DNA from: Theobroma cacao
Lineage: Eukaryota > Streptophyta > Magnoliopsida > Malvales > Malvaceae
Direction of reading: 5' to 3'
DNA length: 64,000 nt
Assembly: GCF_000208745.1 (NCBI RefSeq)
Contig: NC_030852.1
Location: 35,912,518-35,976,517, forward strand
In this document: piece after piece, positions 1 to 13,498 of the stretch
Layout of the letters: the number at the start of each line of letters is the position of its first letter
Position numbering within the stretch: position 1 is the first letter of the stretch
Program-made: the position numbers and the translations under genes
Notes under the pieces: generated by a model
Seen by the model: the letters and a program-made list of their open reading frames with translations, nothing else
The model's database searches: none
What the model was told of the DNA's origin: nothing

Positions 1-3000
1 GTTTTTTGGCTTCACCATTCAATCCAACCTTCGTCCAAGAGGGAAAAACGGAGTGAGTTTTCGATCACATTTTGTATCAAATTTACTTTCGAGAGTTACC
101 TTATAATTCCAGGCATTTGATGACAAATCTATGGTTTTATTCCCTACGTCAATCAATCCAACTGGTCCTGTTACTCCCTCTGGTCCCAAATCAAAATGAT
201 CTCCATAGTTCTACCCCGGTTATAGGAAGAACAAGCAAAAAAGAATTGGTTAAGAATAGGTCAGCGTTTGGAATTGCTAGTTACAAGTTTACAAGAATTT
301 AGAGTGCCTACCTGCAGCCCAACTGTGACACTGAGCAAAGTTATATTGTTTCTCCCAGGTACCAGCGAAACTGGGTTTCTGAACTGAAATGAGTACCCTG
401 ATTTAGTGCCTGTAGAATGCTCAAAACAAAAGATAAAAATTCTGATTAGCTAGACCTGTTGTACTAATCACTTGAAAACCAGTATACATTTGTTTGCCTT
501 AGATATGGCAAGAAATTACCGATCAGCCTCCCGTTCACATAAGCATGAACGACTTGGCCAGATGAGTTTGCAAAAATAGTCCCCTCATTAAAGGATGTTC
601 CGTTGATGTCAACACTGTGTTACATAAAGAAGAATGGAAACAGATAAGACTGTATATTATTACCAACAAACTGAAGTGAACTGCATAGTTGCAAGACGAT
701 GTGTTTTGGGACCTTACCTAGTCATATACCACAAGTAGTCGCTAAGATCATCAGATGCTCTTTTTTGTTCAAGAAGAGTATTAGCACTAAATGTGCCTTT
801 TCCTTCGAGGGTGTCTCTCATGGGTTCGAGAGTCCACGTCCAGTTGAATTGAGCAGATTTATCTTCATCACCGATCTGTTTCTTTACCATAACGGAGGTC
901 TGAGTGTTAACCTGTGGACAACTCAACAAAAAAAGATTGTCAACCTATTCAGCTTATTTCGTTTCAAGCAGATATAAGCAAGAAGCTATACTAGCATTTT
1001 TACCTTTGCAGAGTTGTAAATCTCCTTCTTGCAGGCACCAAGAATACTAACAGACCAAGCCGGTACAAAGTGCATGCCATCATCTTTCAAGTCAACGTTT
1101 ACATCTTTGTTATTGTTAGTATTGCTCAAGAAACAGAATCTCTCCCCAGTTTGACCGTCTGTAAATGTGGTCAGCTGGTAACAAGTTGAAACTCGCGTCA
1201 GATATTTCATTTTGCTCTGAATTTACAAGGTCTAGCATTTCATGAAAACTTGTCACTCACCTGAATCCCATCACCAGAATCCTTTGTTTCTGATGTGCCA
1301 TTAGTGAGAAACTTCTCCCCAACTCTAAGAGCTTCATGGAGTTGTTTGAGATGCCCCCATTTCGGCTGGTTCAAATTACCTGAAAATGGGAAACCAATTT
1401 TTTCCACAAGACTTGGTTATTGGAACCAACATTAATTACCAAATTTTCATGAAAGTATCATCACTTCCTTAACTTACCATATTCATCAAGTGGAGCATTG
1501 TAATCGTATGATGTTGTGATGTATGGTCCACCAGATGTGCGTCCGAAGTTTGTTCCCCCATGGTACTGTATTTGTTTTAAAAAGACAAAGGAGTAAAGAA
1601 GCAGCAGATATCACACGAAAGCTGGTTCAACAAGAAACCAGAGGTCTAACCATATAATAATTTATCAACACTCCACCAAGTTGGAAAAAGCGAGCAACTG
1701 AATATGCTAAATCTTCTGCAGTTCTGTAAGGGTCTTTTTGGCCCCATTTCTTGAACCTACATTAAACATAATGAATTGAGGAATAGATAAAGTGCAACCA
1801 GAAAATAGGAAGAAACCCAAACAAAAAAATGAAAGTGATTGAATACCATCCAGTCCAGTTTTCAGTAAACATTTTGGGGCTCTTTTGATTGTTTGGCTTG
1901 AACTGATCACAGTAAAACCCATTGCATGTGTTGATCTGTAGAGGAAAAATATAAACATTCAGACGATTTTAAAGTAAATTAAAAAAAAAGGAACAAAAAA
2001 AGAGCCAAAATGAATACCATGGGCTGTGGAGCATCACCCTGCTGGCACATAATCCATGGTACTCCAACATTCTGGGCTACTGCCATTTCCGCACACCATT
2101 TGACGTATTCTTTCCCTTTTTCCTTATATTTATCCATAATATTCCCATACTCGTTCTCAATCTGTGACAAAATGATGGGTCCTCCTTGCGGGGCAAACAG
2201 ATTTGCTTCCTTGCACATTTCTACAATCTTGGTTGTGAAAATTTGCATTTCTTTCTGCATTTGAAAGACAAAAAAGTGTTTGAAAACCAGATGTTCTTAT
2301 ATTTTCTTTCTTTCTTTCTATTTTTTTTTCTAATGTAAAGTGAATAAAAGTGGTAATAAAAGTTGGGACCTTGTATATTTCATTATTTGTCCTTAATTCG
2401 ATTCCATCAATATTGTGTAGCCACACAGGGAAGCCCCTGCACAAATCATAAAGAATCAATACCAAAGGATGTAAACCAATTTGTTTTTCTTCAGCAGAAG
2501 ATATGCAATGTATCAGTTGAAAGAAGAAAAACTTTACCCATAGTTCCATTCAGCACAGACGTAAGGGCCTATTCTCAAAATTCCATAGAGTCCAGCCTCA
2601 TGAACTAGCTTGAAAAACTTTATGAAGTCCAGATTTCCACTGAAATTATACTGTTTTAAACAGATGAAAACAAGTTAAGCATCGGCAGATCAGTGCCTGA
2701 TCATTCTTTAAACATATAGGAGTTTAAAGGAAGAACAAATGATCACTTGACGGGGGCGAGGCTCATGAGCGTTCCAGAAGATATATGTCTCGATAGCATT
2801 CAGGCCTCCATCCTTGGCTTTCTTTATCAGGTCTGGCCACATCTGTGAAGTAAAGCATACAAAGAGAGTGAACAAGACGTTTCCATTGTAACTAAAGATT
2901 AAAATCATCCATGGCAAAAAATAAAAAATAAAAAGAATTCGGATACCTCTGGGGTACTACGAGGGTAGTGGATTGCACCAGAAAAGATAAGCTTTCGTTC

Positions 3001-3099
3001 CCCATCGATGATCATGGCATTGGCATCATAATCAACCTGCATTGCTGAGCTTGTGCACAGCAGAGCTAAACCAGCCACGAGAATCCAAGAATTCCACAT
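1..3099 (-). CDS. Beta-galactosidase, GH35 family (3'-truncated by window edge)
   Basis: Secreted or cell-wall beta-galactosidase that removes terminal beta-galactosyl residues from wall glycans. Exons from the start: 2947-3099, 2747-2842, 2538-2650, 2370-2436, 2018-2254, 1847-1935, 1651-1756, 1478-1565, 1261-1379, 1004-1216, 718-911, 520-614, 312-409, 100-210 and 1-28, all in frame. Residues 1-20 look like a signal peptide. The GH35 core has the QIENEYG motif near residue 174, with E178 the expected acid/base, and FTENWTGW near 245, with E247 the expected nucleophile. About 600 residues are visible; the family usually has 700-850, so the C-terminus lies outside the window. Sequence style is closest to the BGAL7/BGAL15 clade. 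The ATG at 3099 is followed directly by the signal peptide. The last partial exon (1-28) rests on a weak acceptor. Family is certain; the subclade is inferred. Confidence 0.95.
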
Positions 3100-3141
3100 C
3101 TTTGCAGCTGAAAGTGATGTTCTGATTCAGTGGAAAGCCAG

Positions 3142-3152
3142 TTATTTATAAA
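3142..3152 (-). promoter_or_regulatory. TATA box of the beta-galactosidase gene
   Basis: On the minus strand this reads TTTATAAATAA. It lies about 45 bp upstream of the ATG at 3099, so the mRNA leader is probably only 10-20 nt long. No better TATA element lies nearby. Confidence 0.55.
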
Positions 3153-4861
3153 CCATATAGAAGGATATACATCCTCACGTGAACTGGATATCTTCAACAT
3201 ATTTAAATTTAAACAACTCATCATCCGAAAGTTTTCCATGTATAGCCAAACTTTATCCTCGGAAGTCTATCCTAATATTAGATTTTGATTCTTTTGAAGG
3301 TCAAGTTTACCAGGCACAAGCAGCAAAATCCAGCTTGACAATTGCCTTTTGTAGGTTGTTGTAACAAAGTCTTATGCTTCACAACATAAACATTCAACCA
3401 TGCATTTTCCAGATAAAATTCATTTCCAACAATCTTTGCTGGAAAAGTCCTAATTTTTCTCATGATATATGGCATGGGGTATTCCCTTTTTTTATGACTT
3501 CTAGGCAAAGAGTTGGTGCACAATAGCGTTCTGTTACCTTACTTATCACTTATCCCATTATCAAGTATCAACCATTCCTCCTAAAAAAAGAATATTAAAT
3601 ACCCAAAACTCTGGCTCTATGATTTTTGTTTTATTTTCTTACATAGAATACTGTTTCTTCATCATCTCCATGTTCTTCTCTTTTTAGGCAGCTTGGGTTT
3701 AATGGAAGAAAAAATGAATTTAATTCTTCAACTGCAATTACCTGGAACATTATTGCAAGTTTGAATTCAAATCATACTTTGATTTTATCTCTTTTTGTAT
3801 TTAAACCTCGTAGTATTTATCTTGTCATGTATCCTCATATTATCCCCTCGATTTATCAATACATTTGAATGCAATACAAGGAATTAAGAAACCTTCTCAT
3901 CCAATTTTCATCTATTTTTAAGTTCTTGATAGGCTTAACTTTTGAGTCCTTAAATCTTTCATCATTCTTTAATATAATTTTGTACAGTTATTCAATGAAT
4001 GCACAGTTTATATATAAATTCTATACATTATTAATTAAATGAAAAAAAAATTAGTATTAATTAATATCAATTACTTTTTCTCAAAACAGATTTCAGCTAT
4101 CTCTATCCTCATGGAGTATTATTCCATTATTTTTGGCATCTATTCTGATCAATTTCTCACTCTGTTTCATTTCTCAAAAAGAACATGATGCAACTCAATT
4201 GCCTGGGTCACAACATTGCTTAATTTTTACTCTTTTATTTCTGTTTTTCTTTTGGCTTATAAAAAACCATCATGAAGCAAGTTTCCCAAGTTTCCACTTT
4301 CCACTTTATCACTGCCTAGGTCCCTTAGGAAAGAAAAAAGCTTGTGGGATTTGTAAATTTTAACTTAGTTAGTAAACTTGAAATGAATTTATAAAAAATA
4401 AATTAATGTATTTAAATATTTAATATTCTAACACGATACGTAATAACATTTCCATATATTATATCATATTTGATTTAAGTATTATGCTTCTACTTTATTA
4501 TTACATTAATTTTAAATATATATATACATACATATCTGAAAATAATGAAATTAATATATATTTGTAAAGGATTTTCGTACAAAACATTATGTAAAAAAAA
4601 TAAAGACTTTTCTGTTTTTTAGTTTCTTTACTAATTTTGTACTACTACTAAATTTTCGGAATTAAGAAAAAAAATTCTGACATAAATGAGAAAGGCTTTT
4701 TCCACGTGTTGACACATACAGCGGGTAGCACCCAGCGTCCATGACCCAACAAATTTGAAAATTTACCGCAAGTTTTTTAAAATAATAAAAGCCCGCCACC
4801 ACAAAAATGGTTCGAAGACCCATCGAAGTTGAAACCAAAATCGTCTGGCCGCGAAGGGAAA
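3153..4861. other. Intergenic region between divergent genes
   Basis: AT-rich spacer between the beta-galactosidase gene (minus) and the coiled-coil gene (plus), so it holds both promoters. Open frames here are short and lack splice-compatible partners. An ACGT-core motif (CCACGTG) lies near 4702, a possible bZIP/bHLH site for the plus-strand gene. I see no RNA gene or transposon. Confidence 0.6.
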
Positions 4862-5951
4862 ATGCAGAAGAGAAGGAATCAAGGATCGCCGTTGCCGCTG
4901 GCTTCTCCTGCTCCGGAGGAAAACGATTCTCCGCAGGAATTAACCATTTTCAAGAACAGGAAGAGGAATATAGCTAACGCTTCGTATTCCAATTCGGCTT
5001 CTACTGCTCTCTTCAATCTGCAATCAACACCGCCCGATCGCAAAACCCTAACCACCATCTCCGATCTCAAGCAGTTGGCGTCTTCTCGATTGGAGGATAT
5101 AAAGCGGAGCCTCATCGATCGCTCTCACTCTGAGATTCTCAAGGATCTCGAAGCCTCTCAGTCTCGCCTCCACAAGCGTTTCAAGGTCTCGCTCTCAGCT
5201 CTGTTTGATTATTTTCATGCAATTAGGGAAATTTTGAAAGAATTAGTGTTTATTGTATTCCTATTTTGACAGATCCAGACACAAGCATGCCAGCAAGCAA
5301 TGGACGAAGCTGAAGGGGAATGCAAGAAGATGTCAGAGAAGATCAACGGTAGTCGAGAAGCAATGAAGGTTAATCTTCCTACTCTGCATAAAGCAGAAAT
5401 TAATCCTGTTTTAGAATGTTCTTGACCTCCTTTCCAATTCCAAGACGTTTATCTGTTCTTTTTAAAACTGTAATCTTTGTTCAGGCTACATATGCAGAAT
5501 TCATGGCAGATGCACAAGCCACAGCTTCTCGTGGTATTTTCATGCTACTTCTCTTTAACCCTTTAAGTGTTTCAAGTCTTTATGACAGCCTTAATAGATT
5601 TTAAACAAGGTTTTAAAGAATATGGGAACCCAATGAAGAGTTTGCAACAGATTGGAAATTACAGCTTCTGGTTTTGGTTAGGTTGCTTTTGAGTCAGTGG
5701 ATCATTCATCAAGTCTGAATTATACAAATTTATTCTTCAATTATAGATTTCATGTAAAACCCACTGATCTAGAAGTAGTTAAGTCAATGACATGTCACAT
5801 GTTCCGTTTTACACTTTGAATTCTGATAATTTTCATCATTTATCGCCCATTTGTATTGCTGTCAGTTTGCAAAACATCCATATCGGAGCTTTCAAAGTCC
5901 TTTGAGAAAGGAATTGACAATCTCCGCGCCCAATTTGGAATCCCAAGCTAG
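4862..5951 (+). CDS. Small coiled-coil protein of unknown function
   Basis: Four exons join in frame: 4862-5185, 5273-5368, 5485-5533 and 5866-5951, giving 184 residues. The N-terminal third is basic and low-complexity (start MQKRRNQGS, then a Pro/Ser-rich stretch). From about residue 70 it becomes charged and heptad-like, rich in Lys, Glu, Ser and Leu, consistent with a long coiled coil, ending FGIPS. No enzyme motif, signal peptide or membrane segment is visible. Splice sites are canonical and exon boundaries respect phase, which supports a real gene. The ATG at 4862 is the first in-frame ATG; the open frame upstream has only a TTG. The C-terminal pattern recalls small meiosis-related or ASY3-like coiled-coil proteins, but that is a weak impression and I assign no function. 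Confidence 0.75.
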
Positions 5952-7224
5952 AACTACTTCTGAAAGACATTCCCTCTGGATTTTCTGGTACTTTCATCAT
6001 TGATGTTCTCTTTCTCATATCCGTTTTCTCATTATTAATTCCATGAGTGATGAATCTTCTTAAAAAAAATATTGCATCCAACACAACATCCTATATTGGG
6101 ATCCATTGTATGATTAGATCATGTAATTTGGTAATTGTGAAGAAAATGAATTTGACACCAAAAAATTGAAAGGTATGTGTGTGTTTGTGCCTTTTTTTTT
6201 TTGTAATTTTTTAAAAATTTTTGTGCGGATATCTTTTATTTTCCACTCAATTTTTTTTAACTAATCCGTATTAAACTGTGATTTTCAGGTATTGATGATA
6301 AACAATCGGGCTTATGGAAGGTTTCTGTAATTAGCAGAGCGTTGAAAAACGACTGTTGGGTAAATAGTACTACTATTGTTGTCGTCATAGCTGTTTCTGT
6401 TTTGAAAAGTGTAGGCTTAGCTAGAACAGATAAAAACATGAAGTTGTACCTTGTTCGTTGTTCAATTTGTTCATCTGAAATAGCTGTTACGACTTTGTAA
6501 CTCTGAATTCCGTGAACAATTCTACCTGGACTGGACAGTTTGAAGTCTTGATTACTAATATTATCTGATTGCTCCGTAGACCTACATGAAAAGAGGAACA
6601 TTTTATTGATTCGATCGTTTTTTAACATAAAAAGTGAATTGAAATAGTTAAATAAATCAAACTAACTGATTAAATTTGAAATAGGAAAAATTAGACCGAA
6701 TTAACTGAATTTAATCGGTTTTGATTGATCGATACTCATCCTTAACTATGCCTTTCTATATTTTTGCATTGTATGCTGAGATAATTTCTTATTAACAAAC
6801 TAATCATTGTTCGCGATTTAAGTTCAAGTAATTTTTTCTTATGTCAAGGTTTTATCAGAAGCCCAATAAAAAAGCCCAAACTATGACTGATGGGCTTGAA
6901 CATGGGCTGAATCCAGGTCATCCGTGCAATTTTGATATTTGAAGGCCCAAGCTCATGACCAATCCGAAGCAAAATCACACATGTAAAAAAACCTTATCGT
7001 ACTGGCCGAAAAAGGAAGGGAAACGCAAAACGCAACCTTATCGCTTCTTGCCTGTCTGGTAACTGGTAAGAAGAGTTTCTGGATGGGGCTCTGTCGGGTT
7101 GAGTTTCTGAATTTAGCAACAACCTAATAGGATTTAGTAGTAGTTTTGATTTCTCATTTGCGGTTTGCTATCTGCACGAACTTCAGAAGGGACTTCAGAA
7201 AAGTGAAGTAGCTGCCAGAAGTGA
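5952..7224 (+). other. 3' flank of the coiled-coil gene and promoter/leader of PAM68
   Basis: Both neighbours are on the plus strand, so this holds the 3' end of the first and the promoter of the second. An ORF of 123 codons on the minus strand (6257-6628) has no family resemblance and no coding-like flanks. The part from 6861 onward carries the Site II cluster listed separately; the PAM68 leader probably starts around 7000-7050. Confidence 0.5.
6861..6949 (+). promoter_or_regulatory. Cluster of Site II (TGGGCY) elements upstream of PAM68
   Basis: GCCCA/TGGGC cores occur at about 6861, 6874, 6891, 6903 and 6944 in both orientations within 90 bp. Such clusters are known targets of TCP factors in plant promoters of housekeeping, organelle and ribosomal genes. 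The position, roughly 100-350 bp ahead of the first PAM68 exon, fits a proximal promoter of a TATA-less gene. Confidence 0.55.
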
Positions 7225-8569
7225 ATGGCAGGAGTGGCACTGTCATCTTTGTCCTGCTCTTACAAGGTATGTTTGCTGTCAATCAAACTTTCTGTTTCCG
7301 AACTGGTTTGCCACTTAAAACCTTGCTGATTATGAGGTTTAACCAAGAAAATGCCTCTCGTTTTCGTCTTGATTTGACTCTAGAGTTGGGTTGCATTTTC
7401 ATTCATTCATGAATCTGTCAGGTTTTTCAGTAGAATCCTTACAAAATGTTTGTTGTGCTTCATCTGATTTCTTCATAATGTCTGATCTGTGTTATTCTTT
7501 TCCTCTTTTCCTTTTCTGTAATTTAGATTACAATGATGCCCATCTTTTTTTCCCCTGAAATGATACATGCTGAAGTTCTACAACATCCCTAGTCACAATT
7601 GGTTTGTTGAATATTTTATGTATGCATGTTATCAGGGTAAATGAAACTTAATGAAACCTTATTGGCTTGAGCTTTCTGTACCTAAAACAAATTGGACTCA
7701 GGTTCAGTCCTTGTATATTCTGGTTGAGCACCGTTGTTGCCTACAAAACATGTACAGTTCATGATTGATGTTTTATGGTGAACAAGATCCTTAAGTTCCA
7801 TCTGTCCTTAGAAGTCATGGGTTTGCCAAATATTCTTCAGTTTGATAGTAATCAATCTGATATGTAATTTGCATGTCGTTTTTCGCAGATTGACCATGGT
7901 AATGAGAAATCGACTTTGGTATGTAAGCTTTGCAGACATGTACAGATAAATGACGGCCGTAAAGTGGAGAAAACCATGGAATCCTCTTCATTTACGGGAA
8001 CCACAGCCTTAAAACCATCATCCTTAGTTTCTCCAATTATAACAATTTGCCAATTTCCAGTTACAAAACATCCCCGAAATCAAGTTCGATCATTATACTT
8101 GGTACCCCTATATGCCACGTTGAACAGCCCAAGAGGCTTTGGACCCCCACCAAAGAAAAATAAGAAGACAAAGAAGTCAAAGAGTGGTGATGTCAAAGAA
8201 GAAGAAGAAGTTGATGATGATGATGAAGAAGAAGAGTTTGAACCAGAGGCAGGCGTAATACCGGAGATAGTGACCAACAGGATGATCAGCAGAATGGGTT
8301 TCTCAGTTGGAGTCCCACTGTTCATAGGGCTCCTGTTTTTCCCATTCTTCTACTATCTCAAGGTTGTTTTAAAAATTGATGTCCCAACATGGGTGCCCTT
8401 CATTGTTTCCTTCTTCTTCTTTGGGACTGCCCTGTTAGGGGTGAGTTATGGCATTGTGTCCTCTAGTTGGGATCCATTGAGGGAAGGCTCGCTCTTAGGA
8501 TGGAACGAGGCTCAGAAGAACTTGCCCGTTTTTTGGCAATCGATTTGGGGTAGATCACGTAAGAAATAG
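7225..8569 (+). CDS. PAM68: PAM68, photosystem II assembly protein, chloroplast thylakoid
   Basis: PAM68-family (DUF3464) protein needed for early photosystem II assembly in thylakoids. The conserved part lies in one exon ending at the TAG at 8567-8569. It has an S/T-rich transit-like region, a Lys-rich segment, an acidic run of Glu/Asp, the block VIPEIVTNRMISRMGF, two membrane segments (one in the FFPFFYYL region, one in the FFFFGTALLG region) and a C-terminal SSSWDPLREGSLLGWNEA block. Two starts are possible. An upstream exon 7225-7266 (MAGVALSSLS...) joins 7889-8569 in phase with no stop, giving 240 residues. Starting at the ATG at 7976 gives 197 residues. Arabidopsis PAM68 is about 214, so length does not decide. 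In the second case the first exon is 5' leader and the intron is a leader intron. Identity over PAM68-like (NDH assembly) is supported by the conserved block and by the neighbouring kinase/PMT/RPA1 order. Confidence 0.9.
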
Positions 8570-10310
8570 TACATACTCCTGTTCTTATGCCTCTGATACT
8601 TTCACCTTGATGTTTTTTATTCTCAAACAGTAAAGAAACTTTTGATGAAGTTGAACCTGTAAAATTCACATTCCAATGTGCAGAAATCTATATATTTTTG
8701 GAATGGAGCTAGCTCTCGTACTTTGGAGGAGCATCTTAAAGGTGGACTGGCTGCTAAAAGGAATGCAGCAATCTGGTCCCCTGGTTCTACTGTTCTTTTT
8801 ACCTCTATTTGGAAAATATCCTAGGCCTGCTTAGAATCTCTCTCAGCCTTCTAAACTTGACCCAAATCTGTGCTGCATGGTGCTTATCTATTTATAGTAA
8901 TATGTTATAATTGGGTCTTTTCTTCTTCTCCAAATTCCTCTTCCTTGCGTCCTATGTTTCTTGTCTTGATCCGGCCCATGGACACTAACCTGCAAGAAAT
9001 AAATCAAAGAATCTAGGTTGCTTGCCTCCAATTCAATTTATGATGAGTAAAAAGCTATATCACTAATACTTTTTGTTGCGTTACCAGATAATTGCTTTAC
9101 TAATTCAATGTTAATTGCTGGACAATTTCCAATGTACAAAATGAGACCAGCAGGGTTGAAATTATTCCCCCAGAAATTCTGTTTCTCCAAGCATGAAAAA
9201 AGGCTTCTTTTAGTGAAGAGTACAGTACCGATAGCCTTTCTTTTGTAGCTTCCATTGATTAAATTTGAAATAAAGGAACATTTTCTGGAGCAATCCTGTT
9301 AAAAGAGATGCAGGCAGCTTGAAATTCCAATTCCCTTTGAAGCTTTTCCTTGCCGTTCTCAGGGAAACCTAGCCCCTGCCCTTTTTCCCACCTAAGATCA
9401 ACTTTAATGGGCCATATGAGTATGGGCTTCGAATCAACACAAGCCAAGCTAATGATTGCCAGGGTGGAGATCAGTGATTGTACTGATTCTTTCCAATTCT
9501 TTTGTTTTCCCCTTTTGGATCTCAAAGAGACGACATCATTTTTTAAAGATAGATTACGCAATCTTGGCAATGGAGATGAATAAGACTATGAAGAAGCAAG
9601 CTTCCTAGGATCTGCCCTCGTACCATAAACTACTTATGCAAAGCCAGAATCAGGTGCAGGAAGACGTTTTAAAGAAAAAAAAAACGATTTGTCTACGGTT
9701 TAAAACCCAAAACAGTGAAGTTGGTCTCTGCTTTTAACATGGGGTAAGAAAATGTTTTTGATCTGGAACCAGAAATCAAAAGAAACATGTGTAATCAAAG
9801 TAATCAAACATTGGAAATAGGGAAAGAGTTGGGAGATTGAGATAGATTAGATCTACTTTAGAATGGATCGCTGAATGGCTTTATAATCACTTTTCAAAGT
9901 ACATCCATAACGTTAAAACGAGACCCATCCCATGCCCATTTCCCACCCATACCCTTCCTCTTCTTCTATATTTTCAAATGCAAGAAACAGTAACAATTGG
10001 TGGGTTTTCTCTATTTAATTAGTTGGAATCATATCTAAACTGCGTCTCAAACTTTGGGTTTTTTTTGTGTATTCTGCTTTGAGTTTGCTGTCAGGTCTCA
10101 TTGCTGTTTGAATATCCAAAATGGGTGTTCAAAATCAGGAAATAATAAGGTTTCCTCTGCTGCTACATGAACATGATGAACATACAGATATAACAAGATT
10201 GAATATCTTTCTTTACATGCATAGAGAGTAGATAAAGAGCGACGTGAAAAAATCACAAAGTTGTAATTAAAAGTTGTGGATGGTATTTTGAAATTGCTTC
10301 AAAACCAAAC

Positions 10311-10360
10311 AAATGGGAGGGATGAAGGGAGGGGGAGGGGGGGGAGGATATGGAGGGAAT
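10311..10360 (+). repeat. G-rich tract with G-quadruplex potential
   Basis: Several runs of three to eight G separated by short A-containing loops lie within about 50 bp, enough for an intramolecular G-quadruplex on the plus strand. The tract is isolated within gene-poor DNA and its function is unknown. Confidence 0.5.
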
Positions 10361-13300
10361 GAGAGTGGCTTTGGACCTTGACTATGCTTTTCTTGCTTAA
10401 GAAGATCTTGTAAGAACTCTTTAACCAAAAGCTTACCAGCCCATGTCTTGCCATGTGGCATCTCATCTCTTAACGGGGGGGAATGCGTATTAAAGAGTAA
10501 AGAAGATGGGGAGAGAGAGATTGAGCCTAGCCTCAAAAGAAGACTGTTGCTTGCCTGGCAGTCTTGAGGAGAAAGAGATTTGCGTTGAGTTGTTTTGTTG
10601 TCCCTCTATTCCAAGCATTCTTTGCTTAAAGACAGGTTAGCCCCAGGAATAAAGCTAAGGACAAAGACAGTGTGGTTAAAGTTAAAGCACACAGATGCAG
10701 CCACACATACACACACCCCTTGCCCATAATGCCAAAGCAGCAAATAGCAACCATTGCTGACAACCGACAATGGCCAGTTAACATTTCTCTGGGTTAAAAG
10801 CTCTGCCATATCTGTGCCACAAAAAACGAAACAGTTCCCAAAGGATTAGTGACCGGTCACGGCCGGTTTAGTCAGTGACCAAATGTCTACTTGAAGTACA
10901 ATAATCTCTGAACATTAAGGGAAGGAGGAGGGCGGGGAAGGTTTCTTGAGCTGCAGGCCGTGGCCATTGCTCAGACAAGTGAGACAAATAAGCATCAACC
11001 CAAACCAAAGGGTCCTTTTCTCTTCTTTCTTTTAAATTTATTTCGCGTTTCTTACGATCCTTTTTGTTATGTTTTCTTGACAAGATCGGAGATCTTCCTA
11101 TATTCCAATTTGGATTTGTAACAGTAGTGATTCCTTCACCTCCGGTGCATCCATGTACCTCTTCCCTTCAGTCTGATTGGACCATGCATGCACTCTGAAA
11201 CCCCTTCTTTCCTCTATAATAATAATAATAATAATAAATTACTAGAATCCCATAATATAATACATAACCTGGTGTGAGACCCTGCCCCCCTGCACATTCT
11301 GATTGAATGTACTTGGCCTGCTTAAAACGTCCTACTCTATGCAACAGGGTATGCAGGTTCACCCCATACCCAACCCAAGCTAAACATTCGAAATTAAACA
11401 TTCATTTGATTAAATTAATTTGGCTTTTCAAAGGTTTGCATGTGCACCACCTAGCTACTAGGCCTAAACTTAACACAAACCAACCCCCCCAATGATTCTA
11501 ACCTAGATGGGTTGTAAACTTTTTTACCATCACTTTTCAGCAAAAGGTTTTCATTGTCCTAAATAATCCTACATATTCCTATGAAAAAAAGAAAAAAGCA
11601 AAGGAAATTCTTTTTTTTTTTTGTAAATCTTTCCTCTTAGAAGTCTAAACATTATTAGGTATTATCAAATCATTGGTCAAGAAAATCCAGCCAGGAGTCT
11701 CCATTTCCGACCAATTTTCTAGTAGATTTGATTGGCAACAACATCCAAGCCTGGCATAGGAGAATATTAGAATATCCACTTTTAAAATCTGTTGTTTGGG
11801 TTGTAAAAGGGGAAAGGATCCTCAAAAAGAGATTTGGCAAAATTGAATAACTCAATTTCACTTAAAATGGCGTCCCCTTCTTTTCCTTTTTTCTCATTGC
11901 TTTTTATTCTTTGTTTACGCCTTAAGGGGAGGCCAGGGAAAGAGATAGTTTGCAAGTGGGAGGCATCATCCTTTGATTAATAAAAATCCTTTTTTTTTTT
12001 AAAAAAGATGATAAAAATCATTGCTATGATATCCTCTTTAATGACAATAATCTCTTAAAGGTAAATTTGACATTCTTGTTCTTGTATATATTAGCTACCT
12101 ATAACTAAAATTCAAAGCATTTTGACTCTAATTTATGATTTTTATATAAATATTTAATTTCAAAATTGTTCATAATACAACGTATACTTATTTCAAAAAA
12201 TGAAACATTAATTATAAATAAATACATATATTATCGATCAATAATTATTTACACACATGCACGTGGAGAATAAATGAAAGTAGGGATGAGATAAAAAAAC
12301 GTTGTGTTTTCATCATCATTAATTTATGAAAATTAATGAAATAAAAAAATTTGATGATTTTTTTTTTAAAATATCGTACTTCATTTTTTAGCTAGTGTCT
12401 AACACGACAACGGTTTGATAAATTTATAATTAATTAATCACATAAAAGAAAAATGAGTCAAATTCTACCTTCAACTTATACTATATATATTACAAATATA
12501 TAATTAAGTTGAATATGAAATTTTGGTTTTACTTTCTTTCAACTTTAACAAACTGATTACTAGTATACACCAGTCTTCTTTTAAAAACGTGTCCGTACTT
12601 TCACGGTTATACATTTTGCAAATACATTAAAGAACTAAGACCCATTATTATTTATTAGGTTGCTTCCATTCATAATTATATAATGTAACACCTAATATAA
12701 CCTATACATATTTTTTTTTACACTTATTATGAGTCATGACTAGAATATAATTGAATCATGATTGGCCTTTTCATTAAGATATCTTGGTAGATGTATCTAA
12801 AAAATTATAATTATTAAAAAGTTTGCACTATGTATAAATTATGTTTAAATTATTAAAAAATTCATAAAATTATATCCATTAATATAATTTGATTTTTATT
12901 TTTTTATAATAACTAAATAAGTTATCATCTTTGGATTTGTATTGGCATAAATTTTTAATCTTAATGAAAAATATTAATAATCATCAAATTTATTTTTGTT
13001 CATATTACGTTATTTGATGAAATAATCATATAACTCATTTAACATTATTTGTCAGGATATAAGTCATGTTGGTAAAACATGTTAATTGATATTAAATTTC
13101 ATGATTATTAACTCTTTTTCTTATGATTAAGAGTTCAAGTAGGTGTAATTTAAAATAAAAAATTATTTAAATATAAAGAAAAAAACAATAAGTAAATAGA
13201 TACTTAATACGGTGCTTCAGGCATTGTGAATCAAAAGATTGTAATCTGTGGAAATACTCTTATGATAGACCAATGATGGGATGGTTCATCACGCATCACT

Positions 13301-13498
13301 CATCATCAGCAGCAGTCAAAACTGTGATGATGAAATCCCAGCCATCGAGTGTCCTCGTTGGAATCACACCCAACCATTACCCGCCACGTACCCTACTTCC
13401 GGTACACGTAAGAGATCCCGGCCCTTTCTTGCATCAGCAAAAACACGTGGGCCCCCCATGTCCTCTCCGACCTGGACCGGTTTCTTCCCTCTAAAAGA

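Noticed and set aside
9259..9583. Overlapping frames on both strands (103 and 77 codons)
   Set aside because: Antisense mirror of each other with no motif or splice support; likely chance.
10267..10809. Minus-strand frames with a poly-Pro stretch and a Cys/Val-rich stretch
   Set aside because: The poly-Pro comes from the G-rich tract; neither frame has a convincing start context, partner exon or homologue-like pattern.
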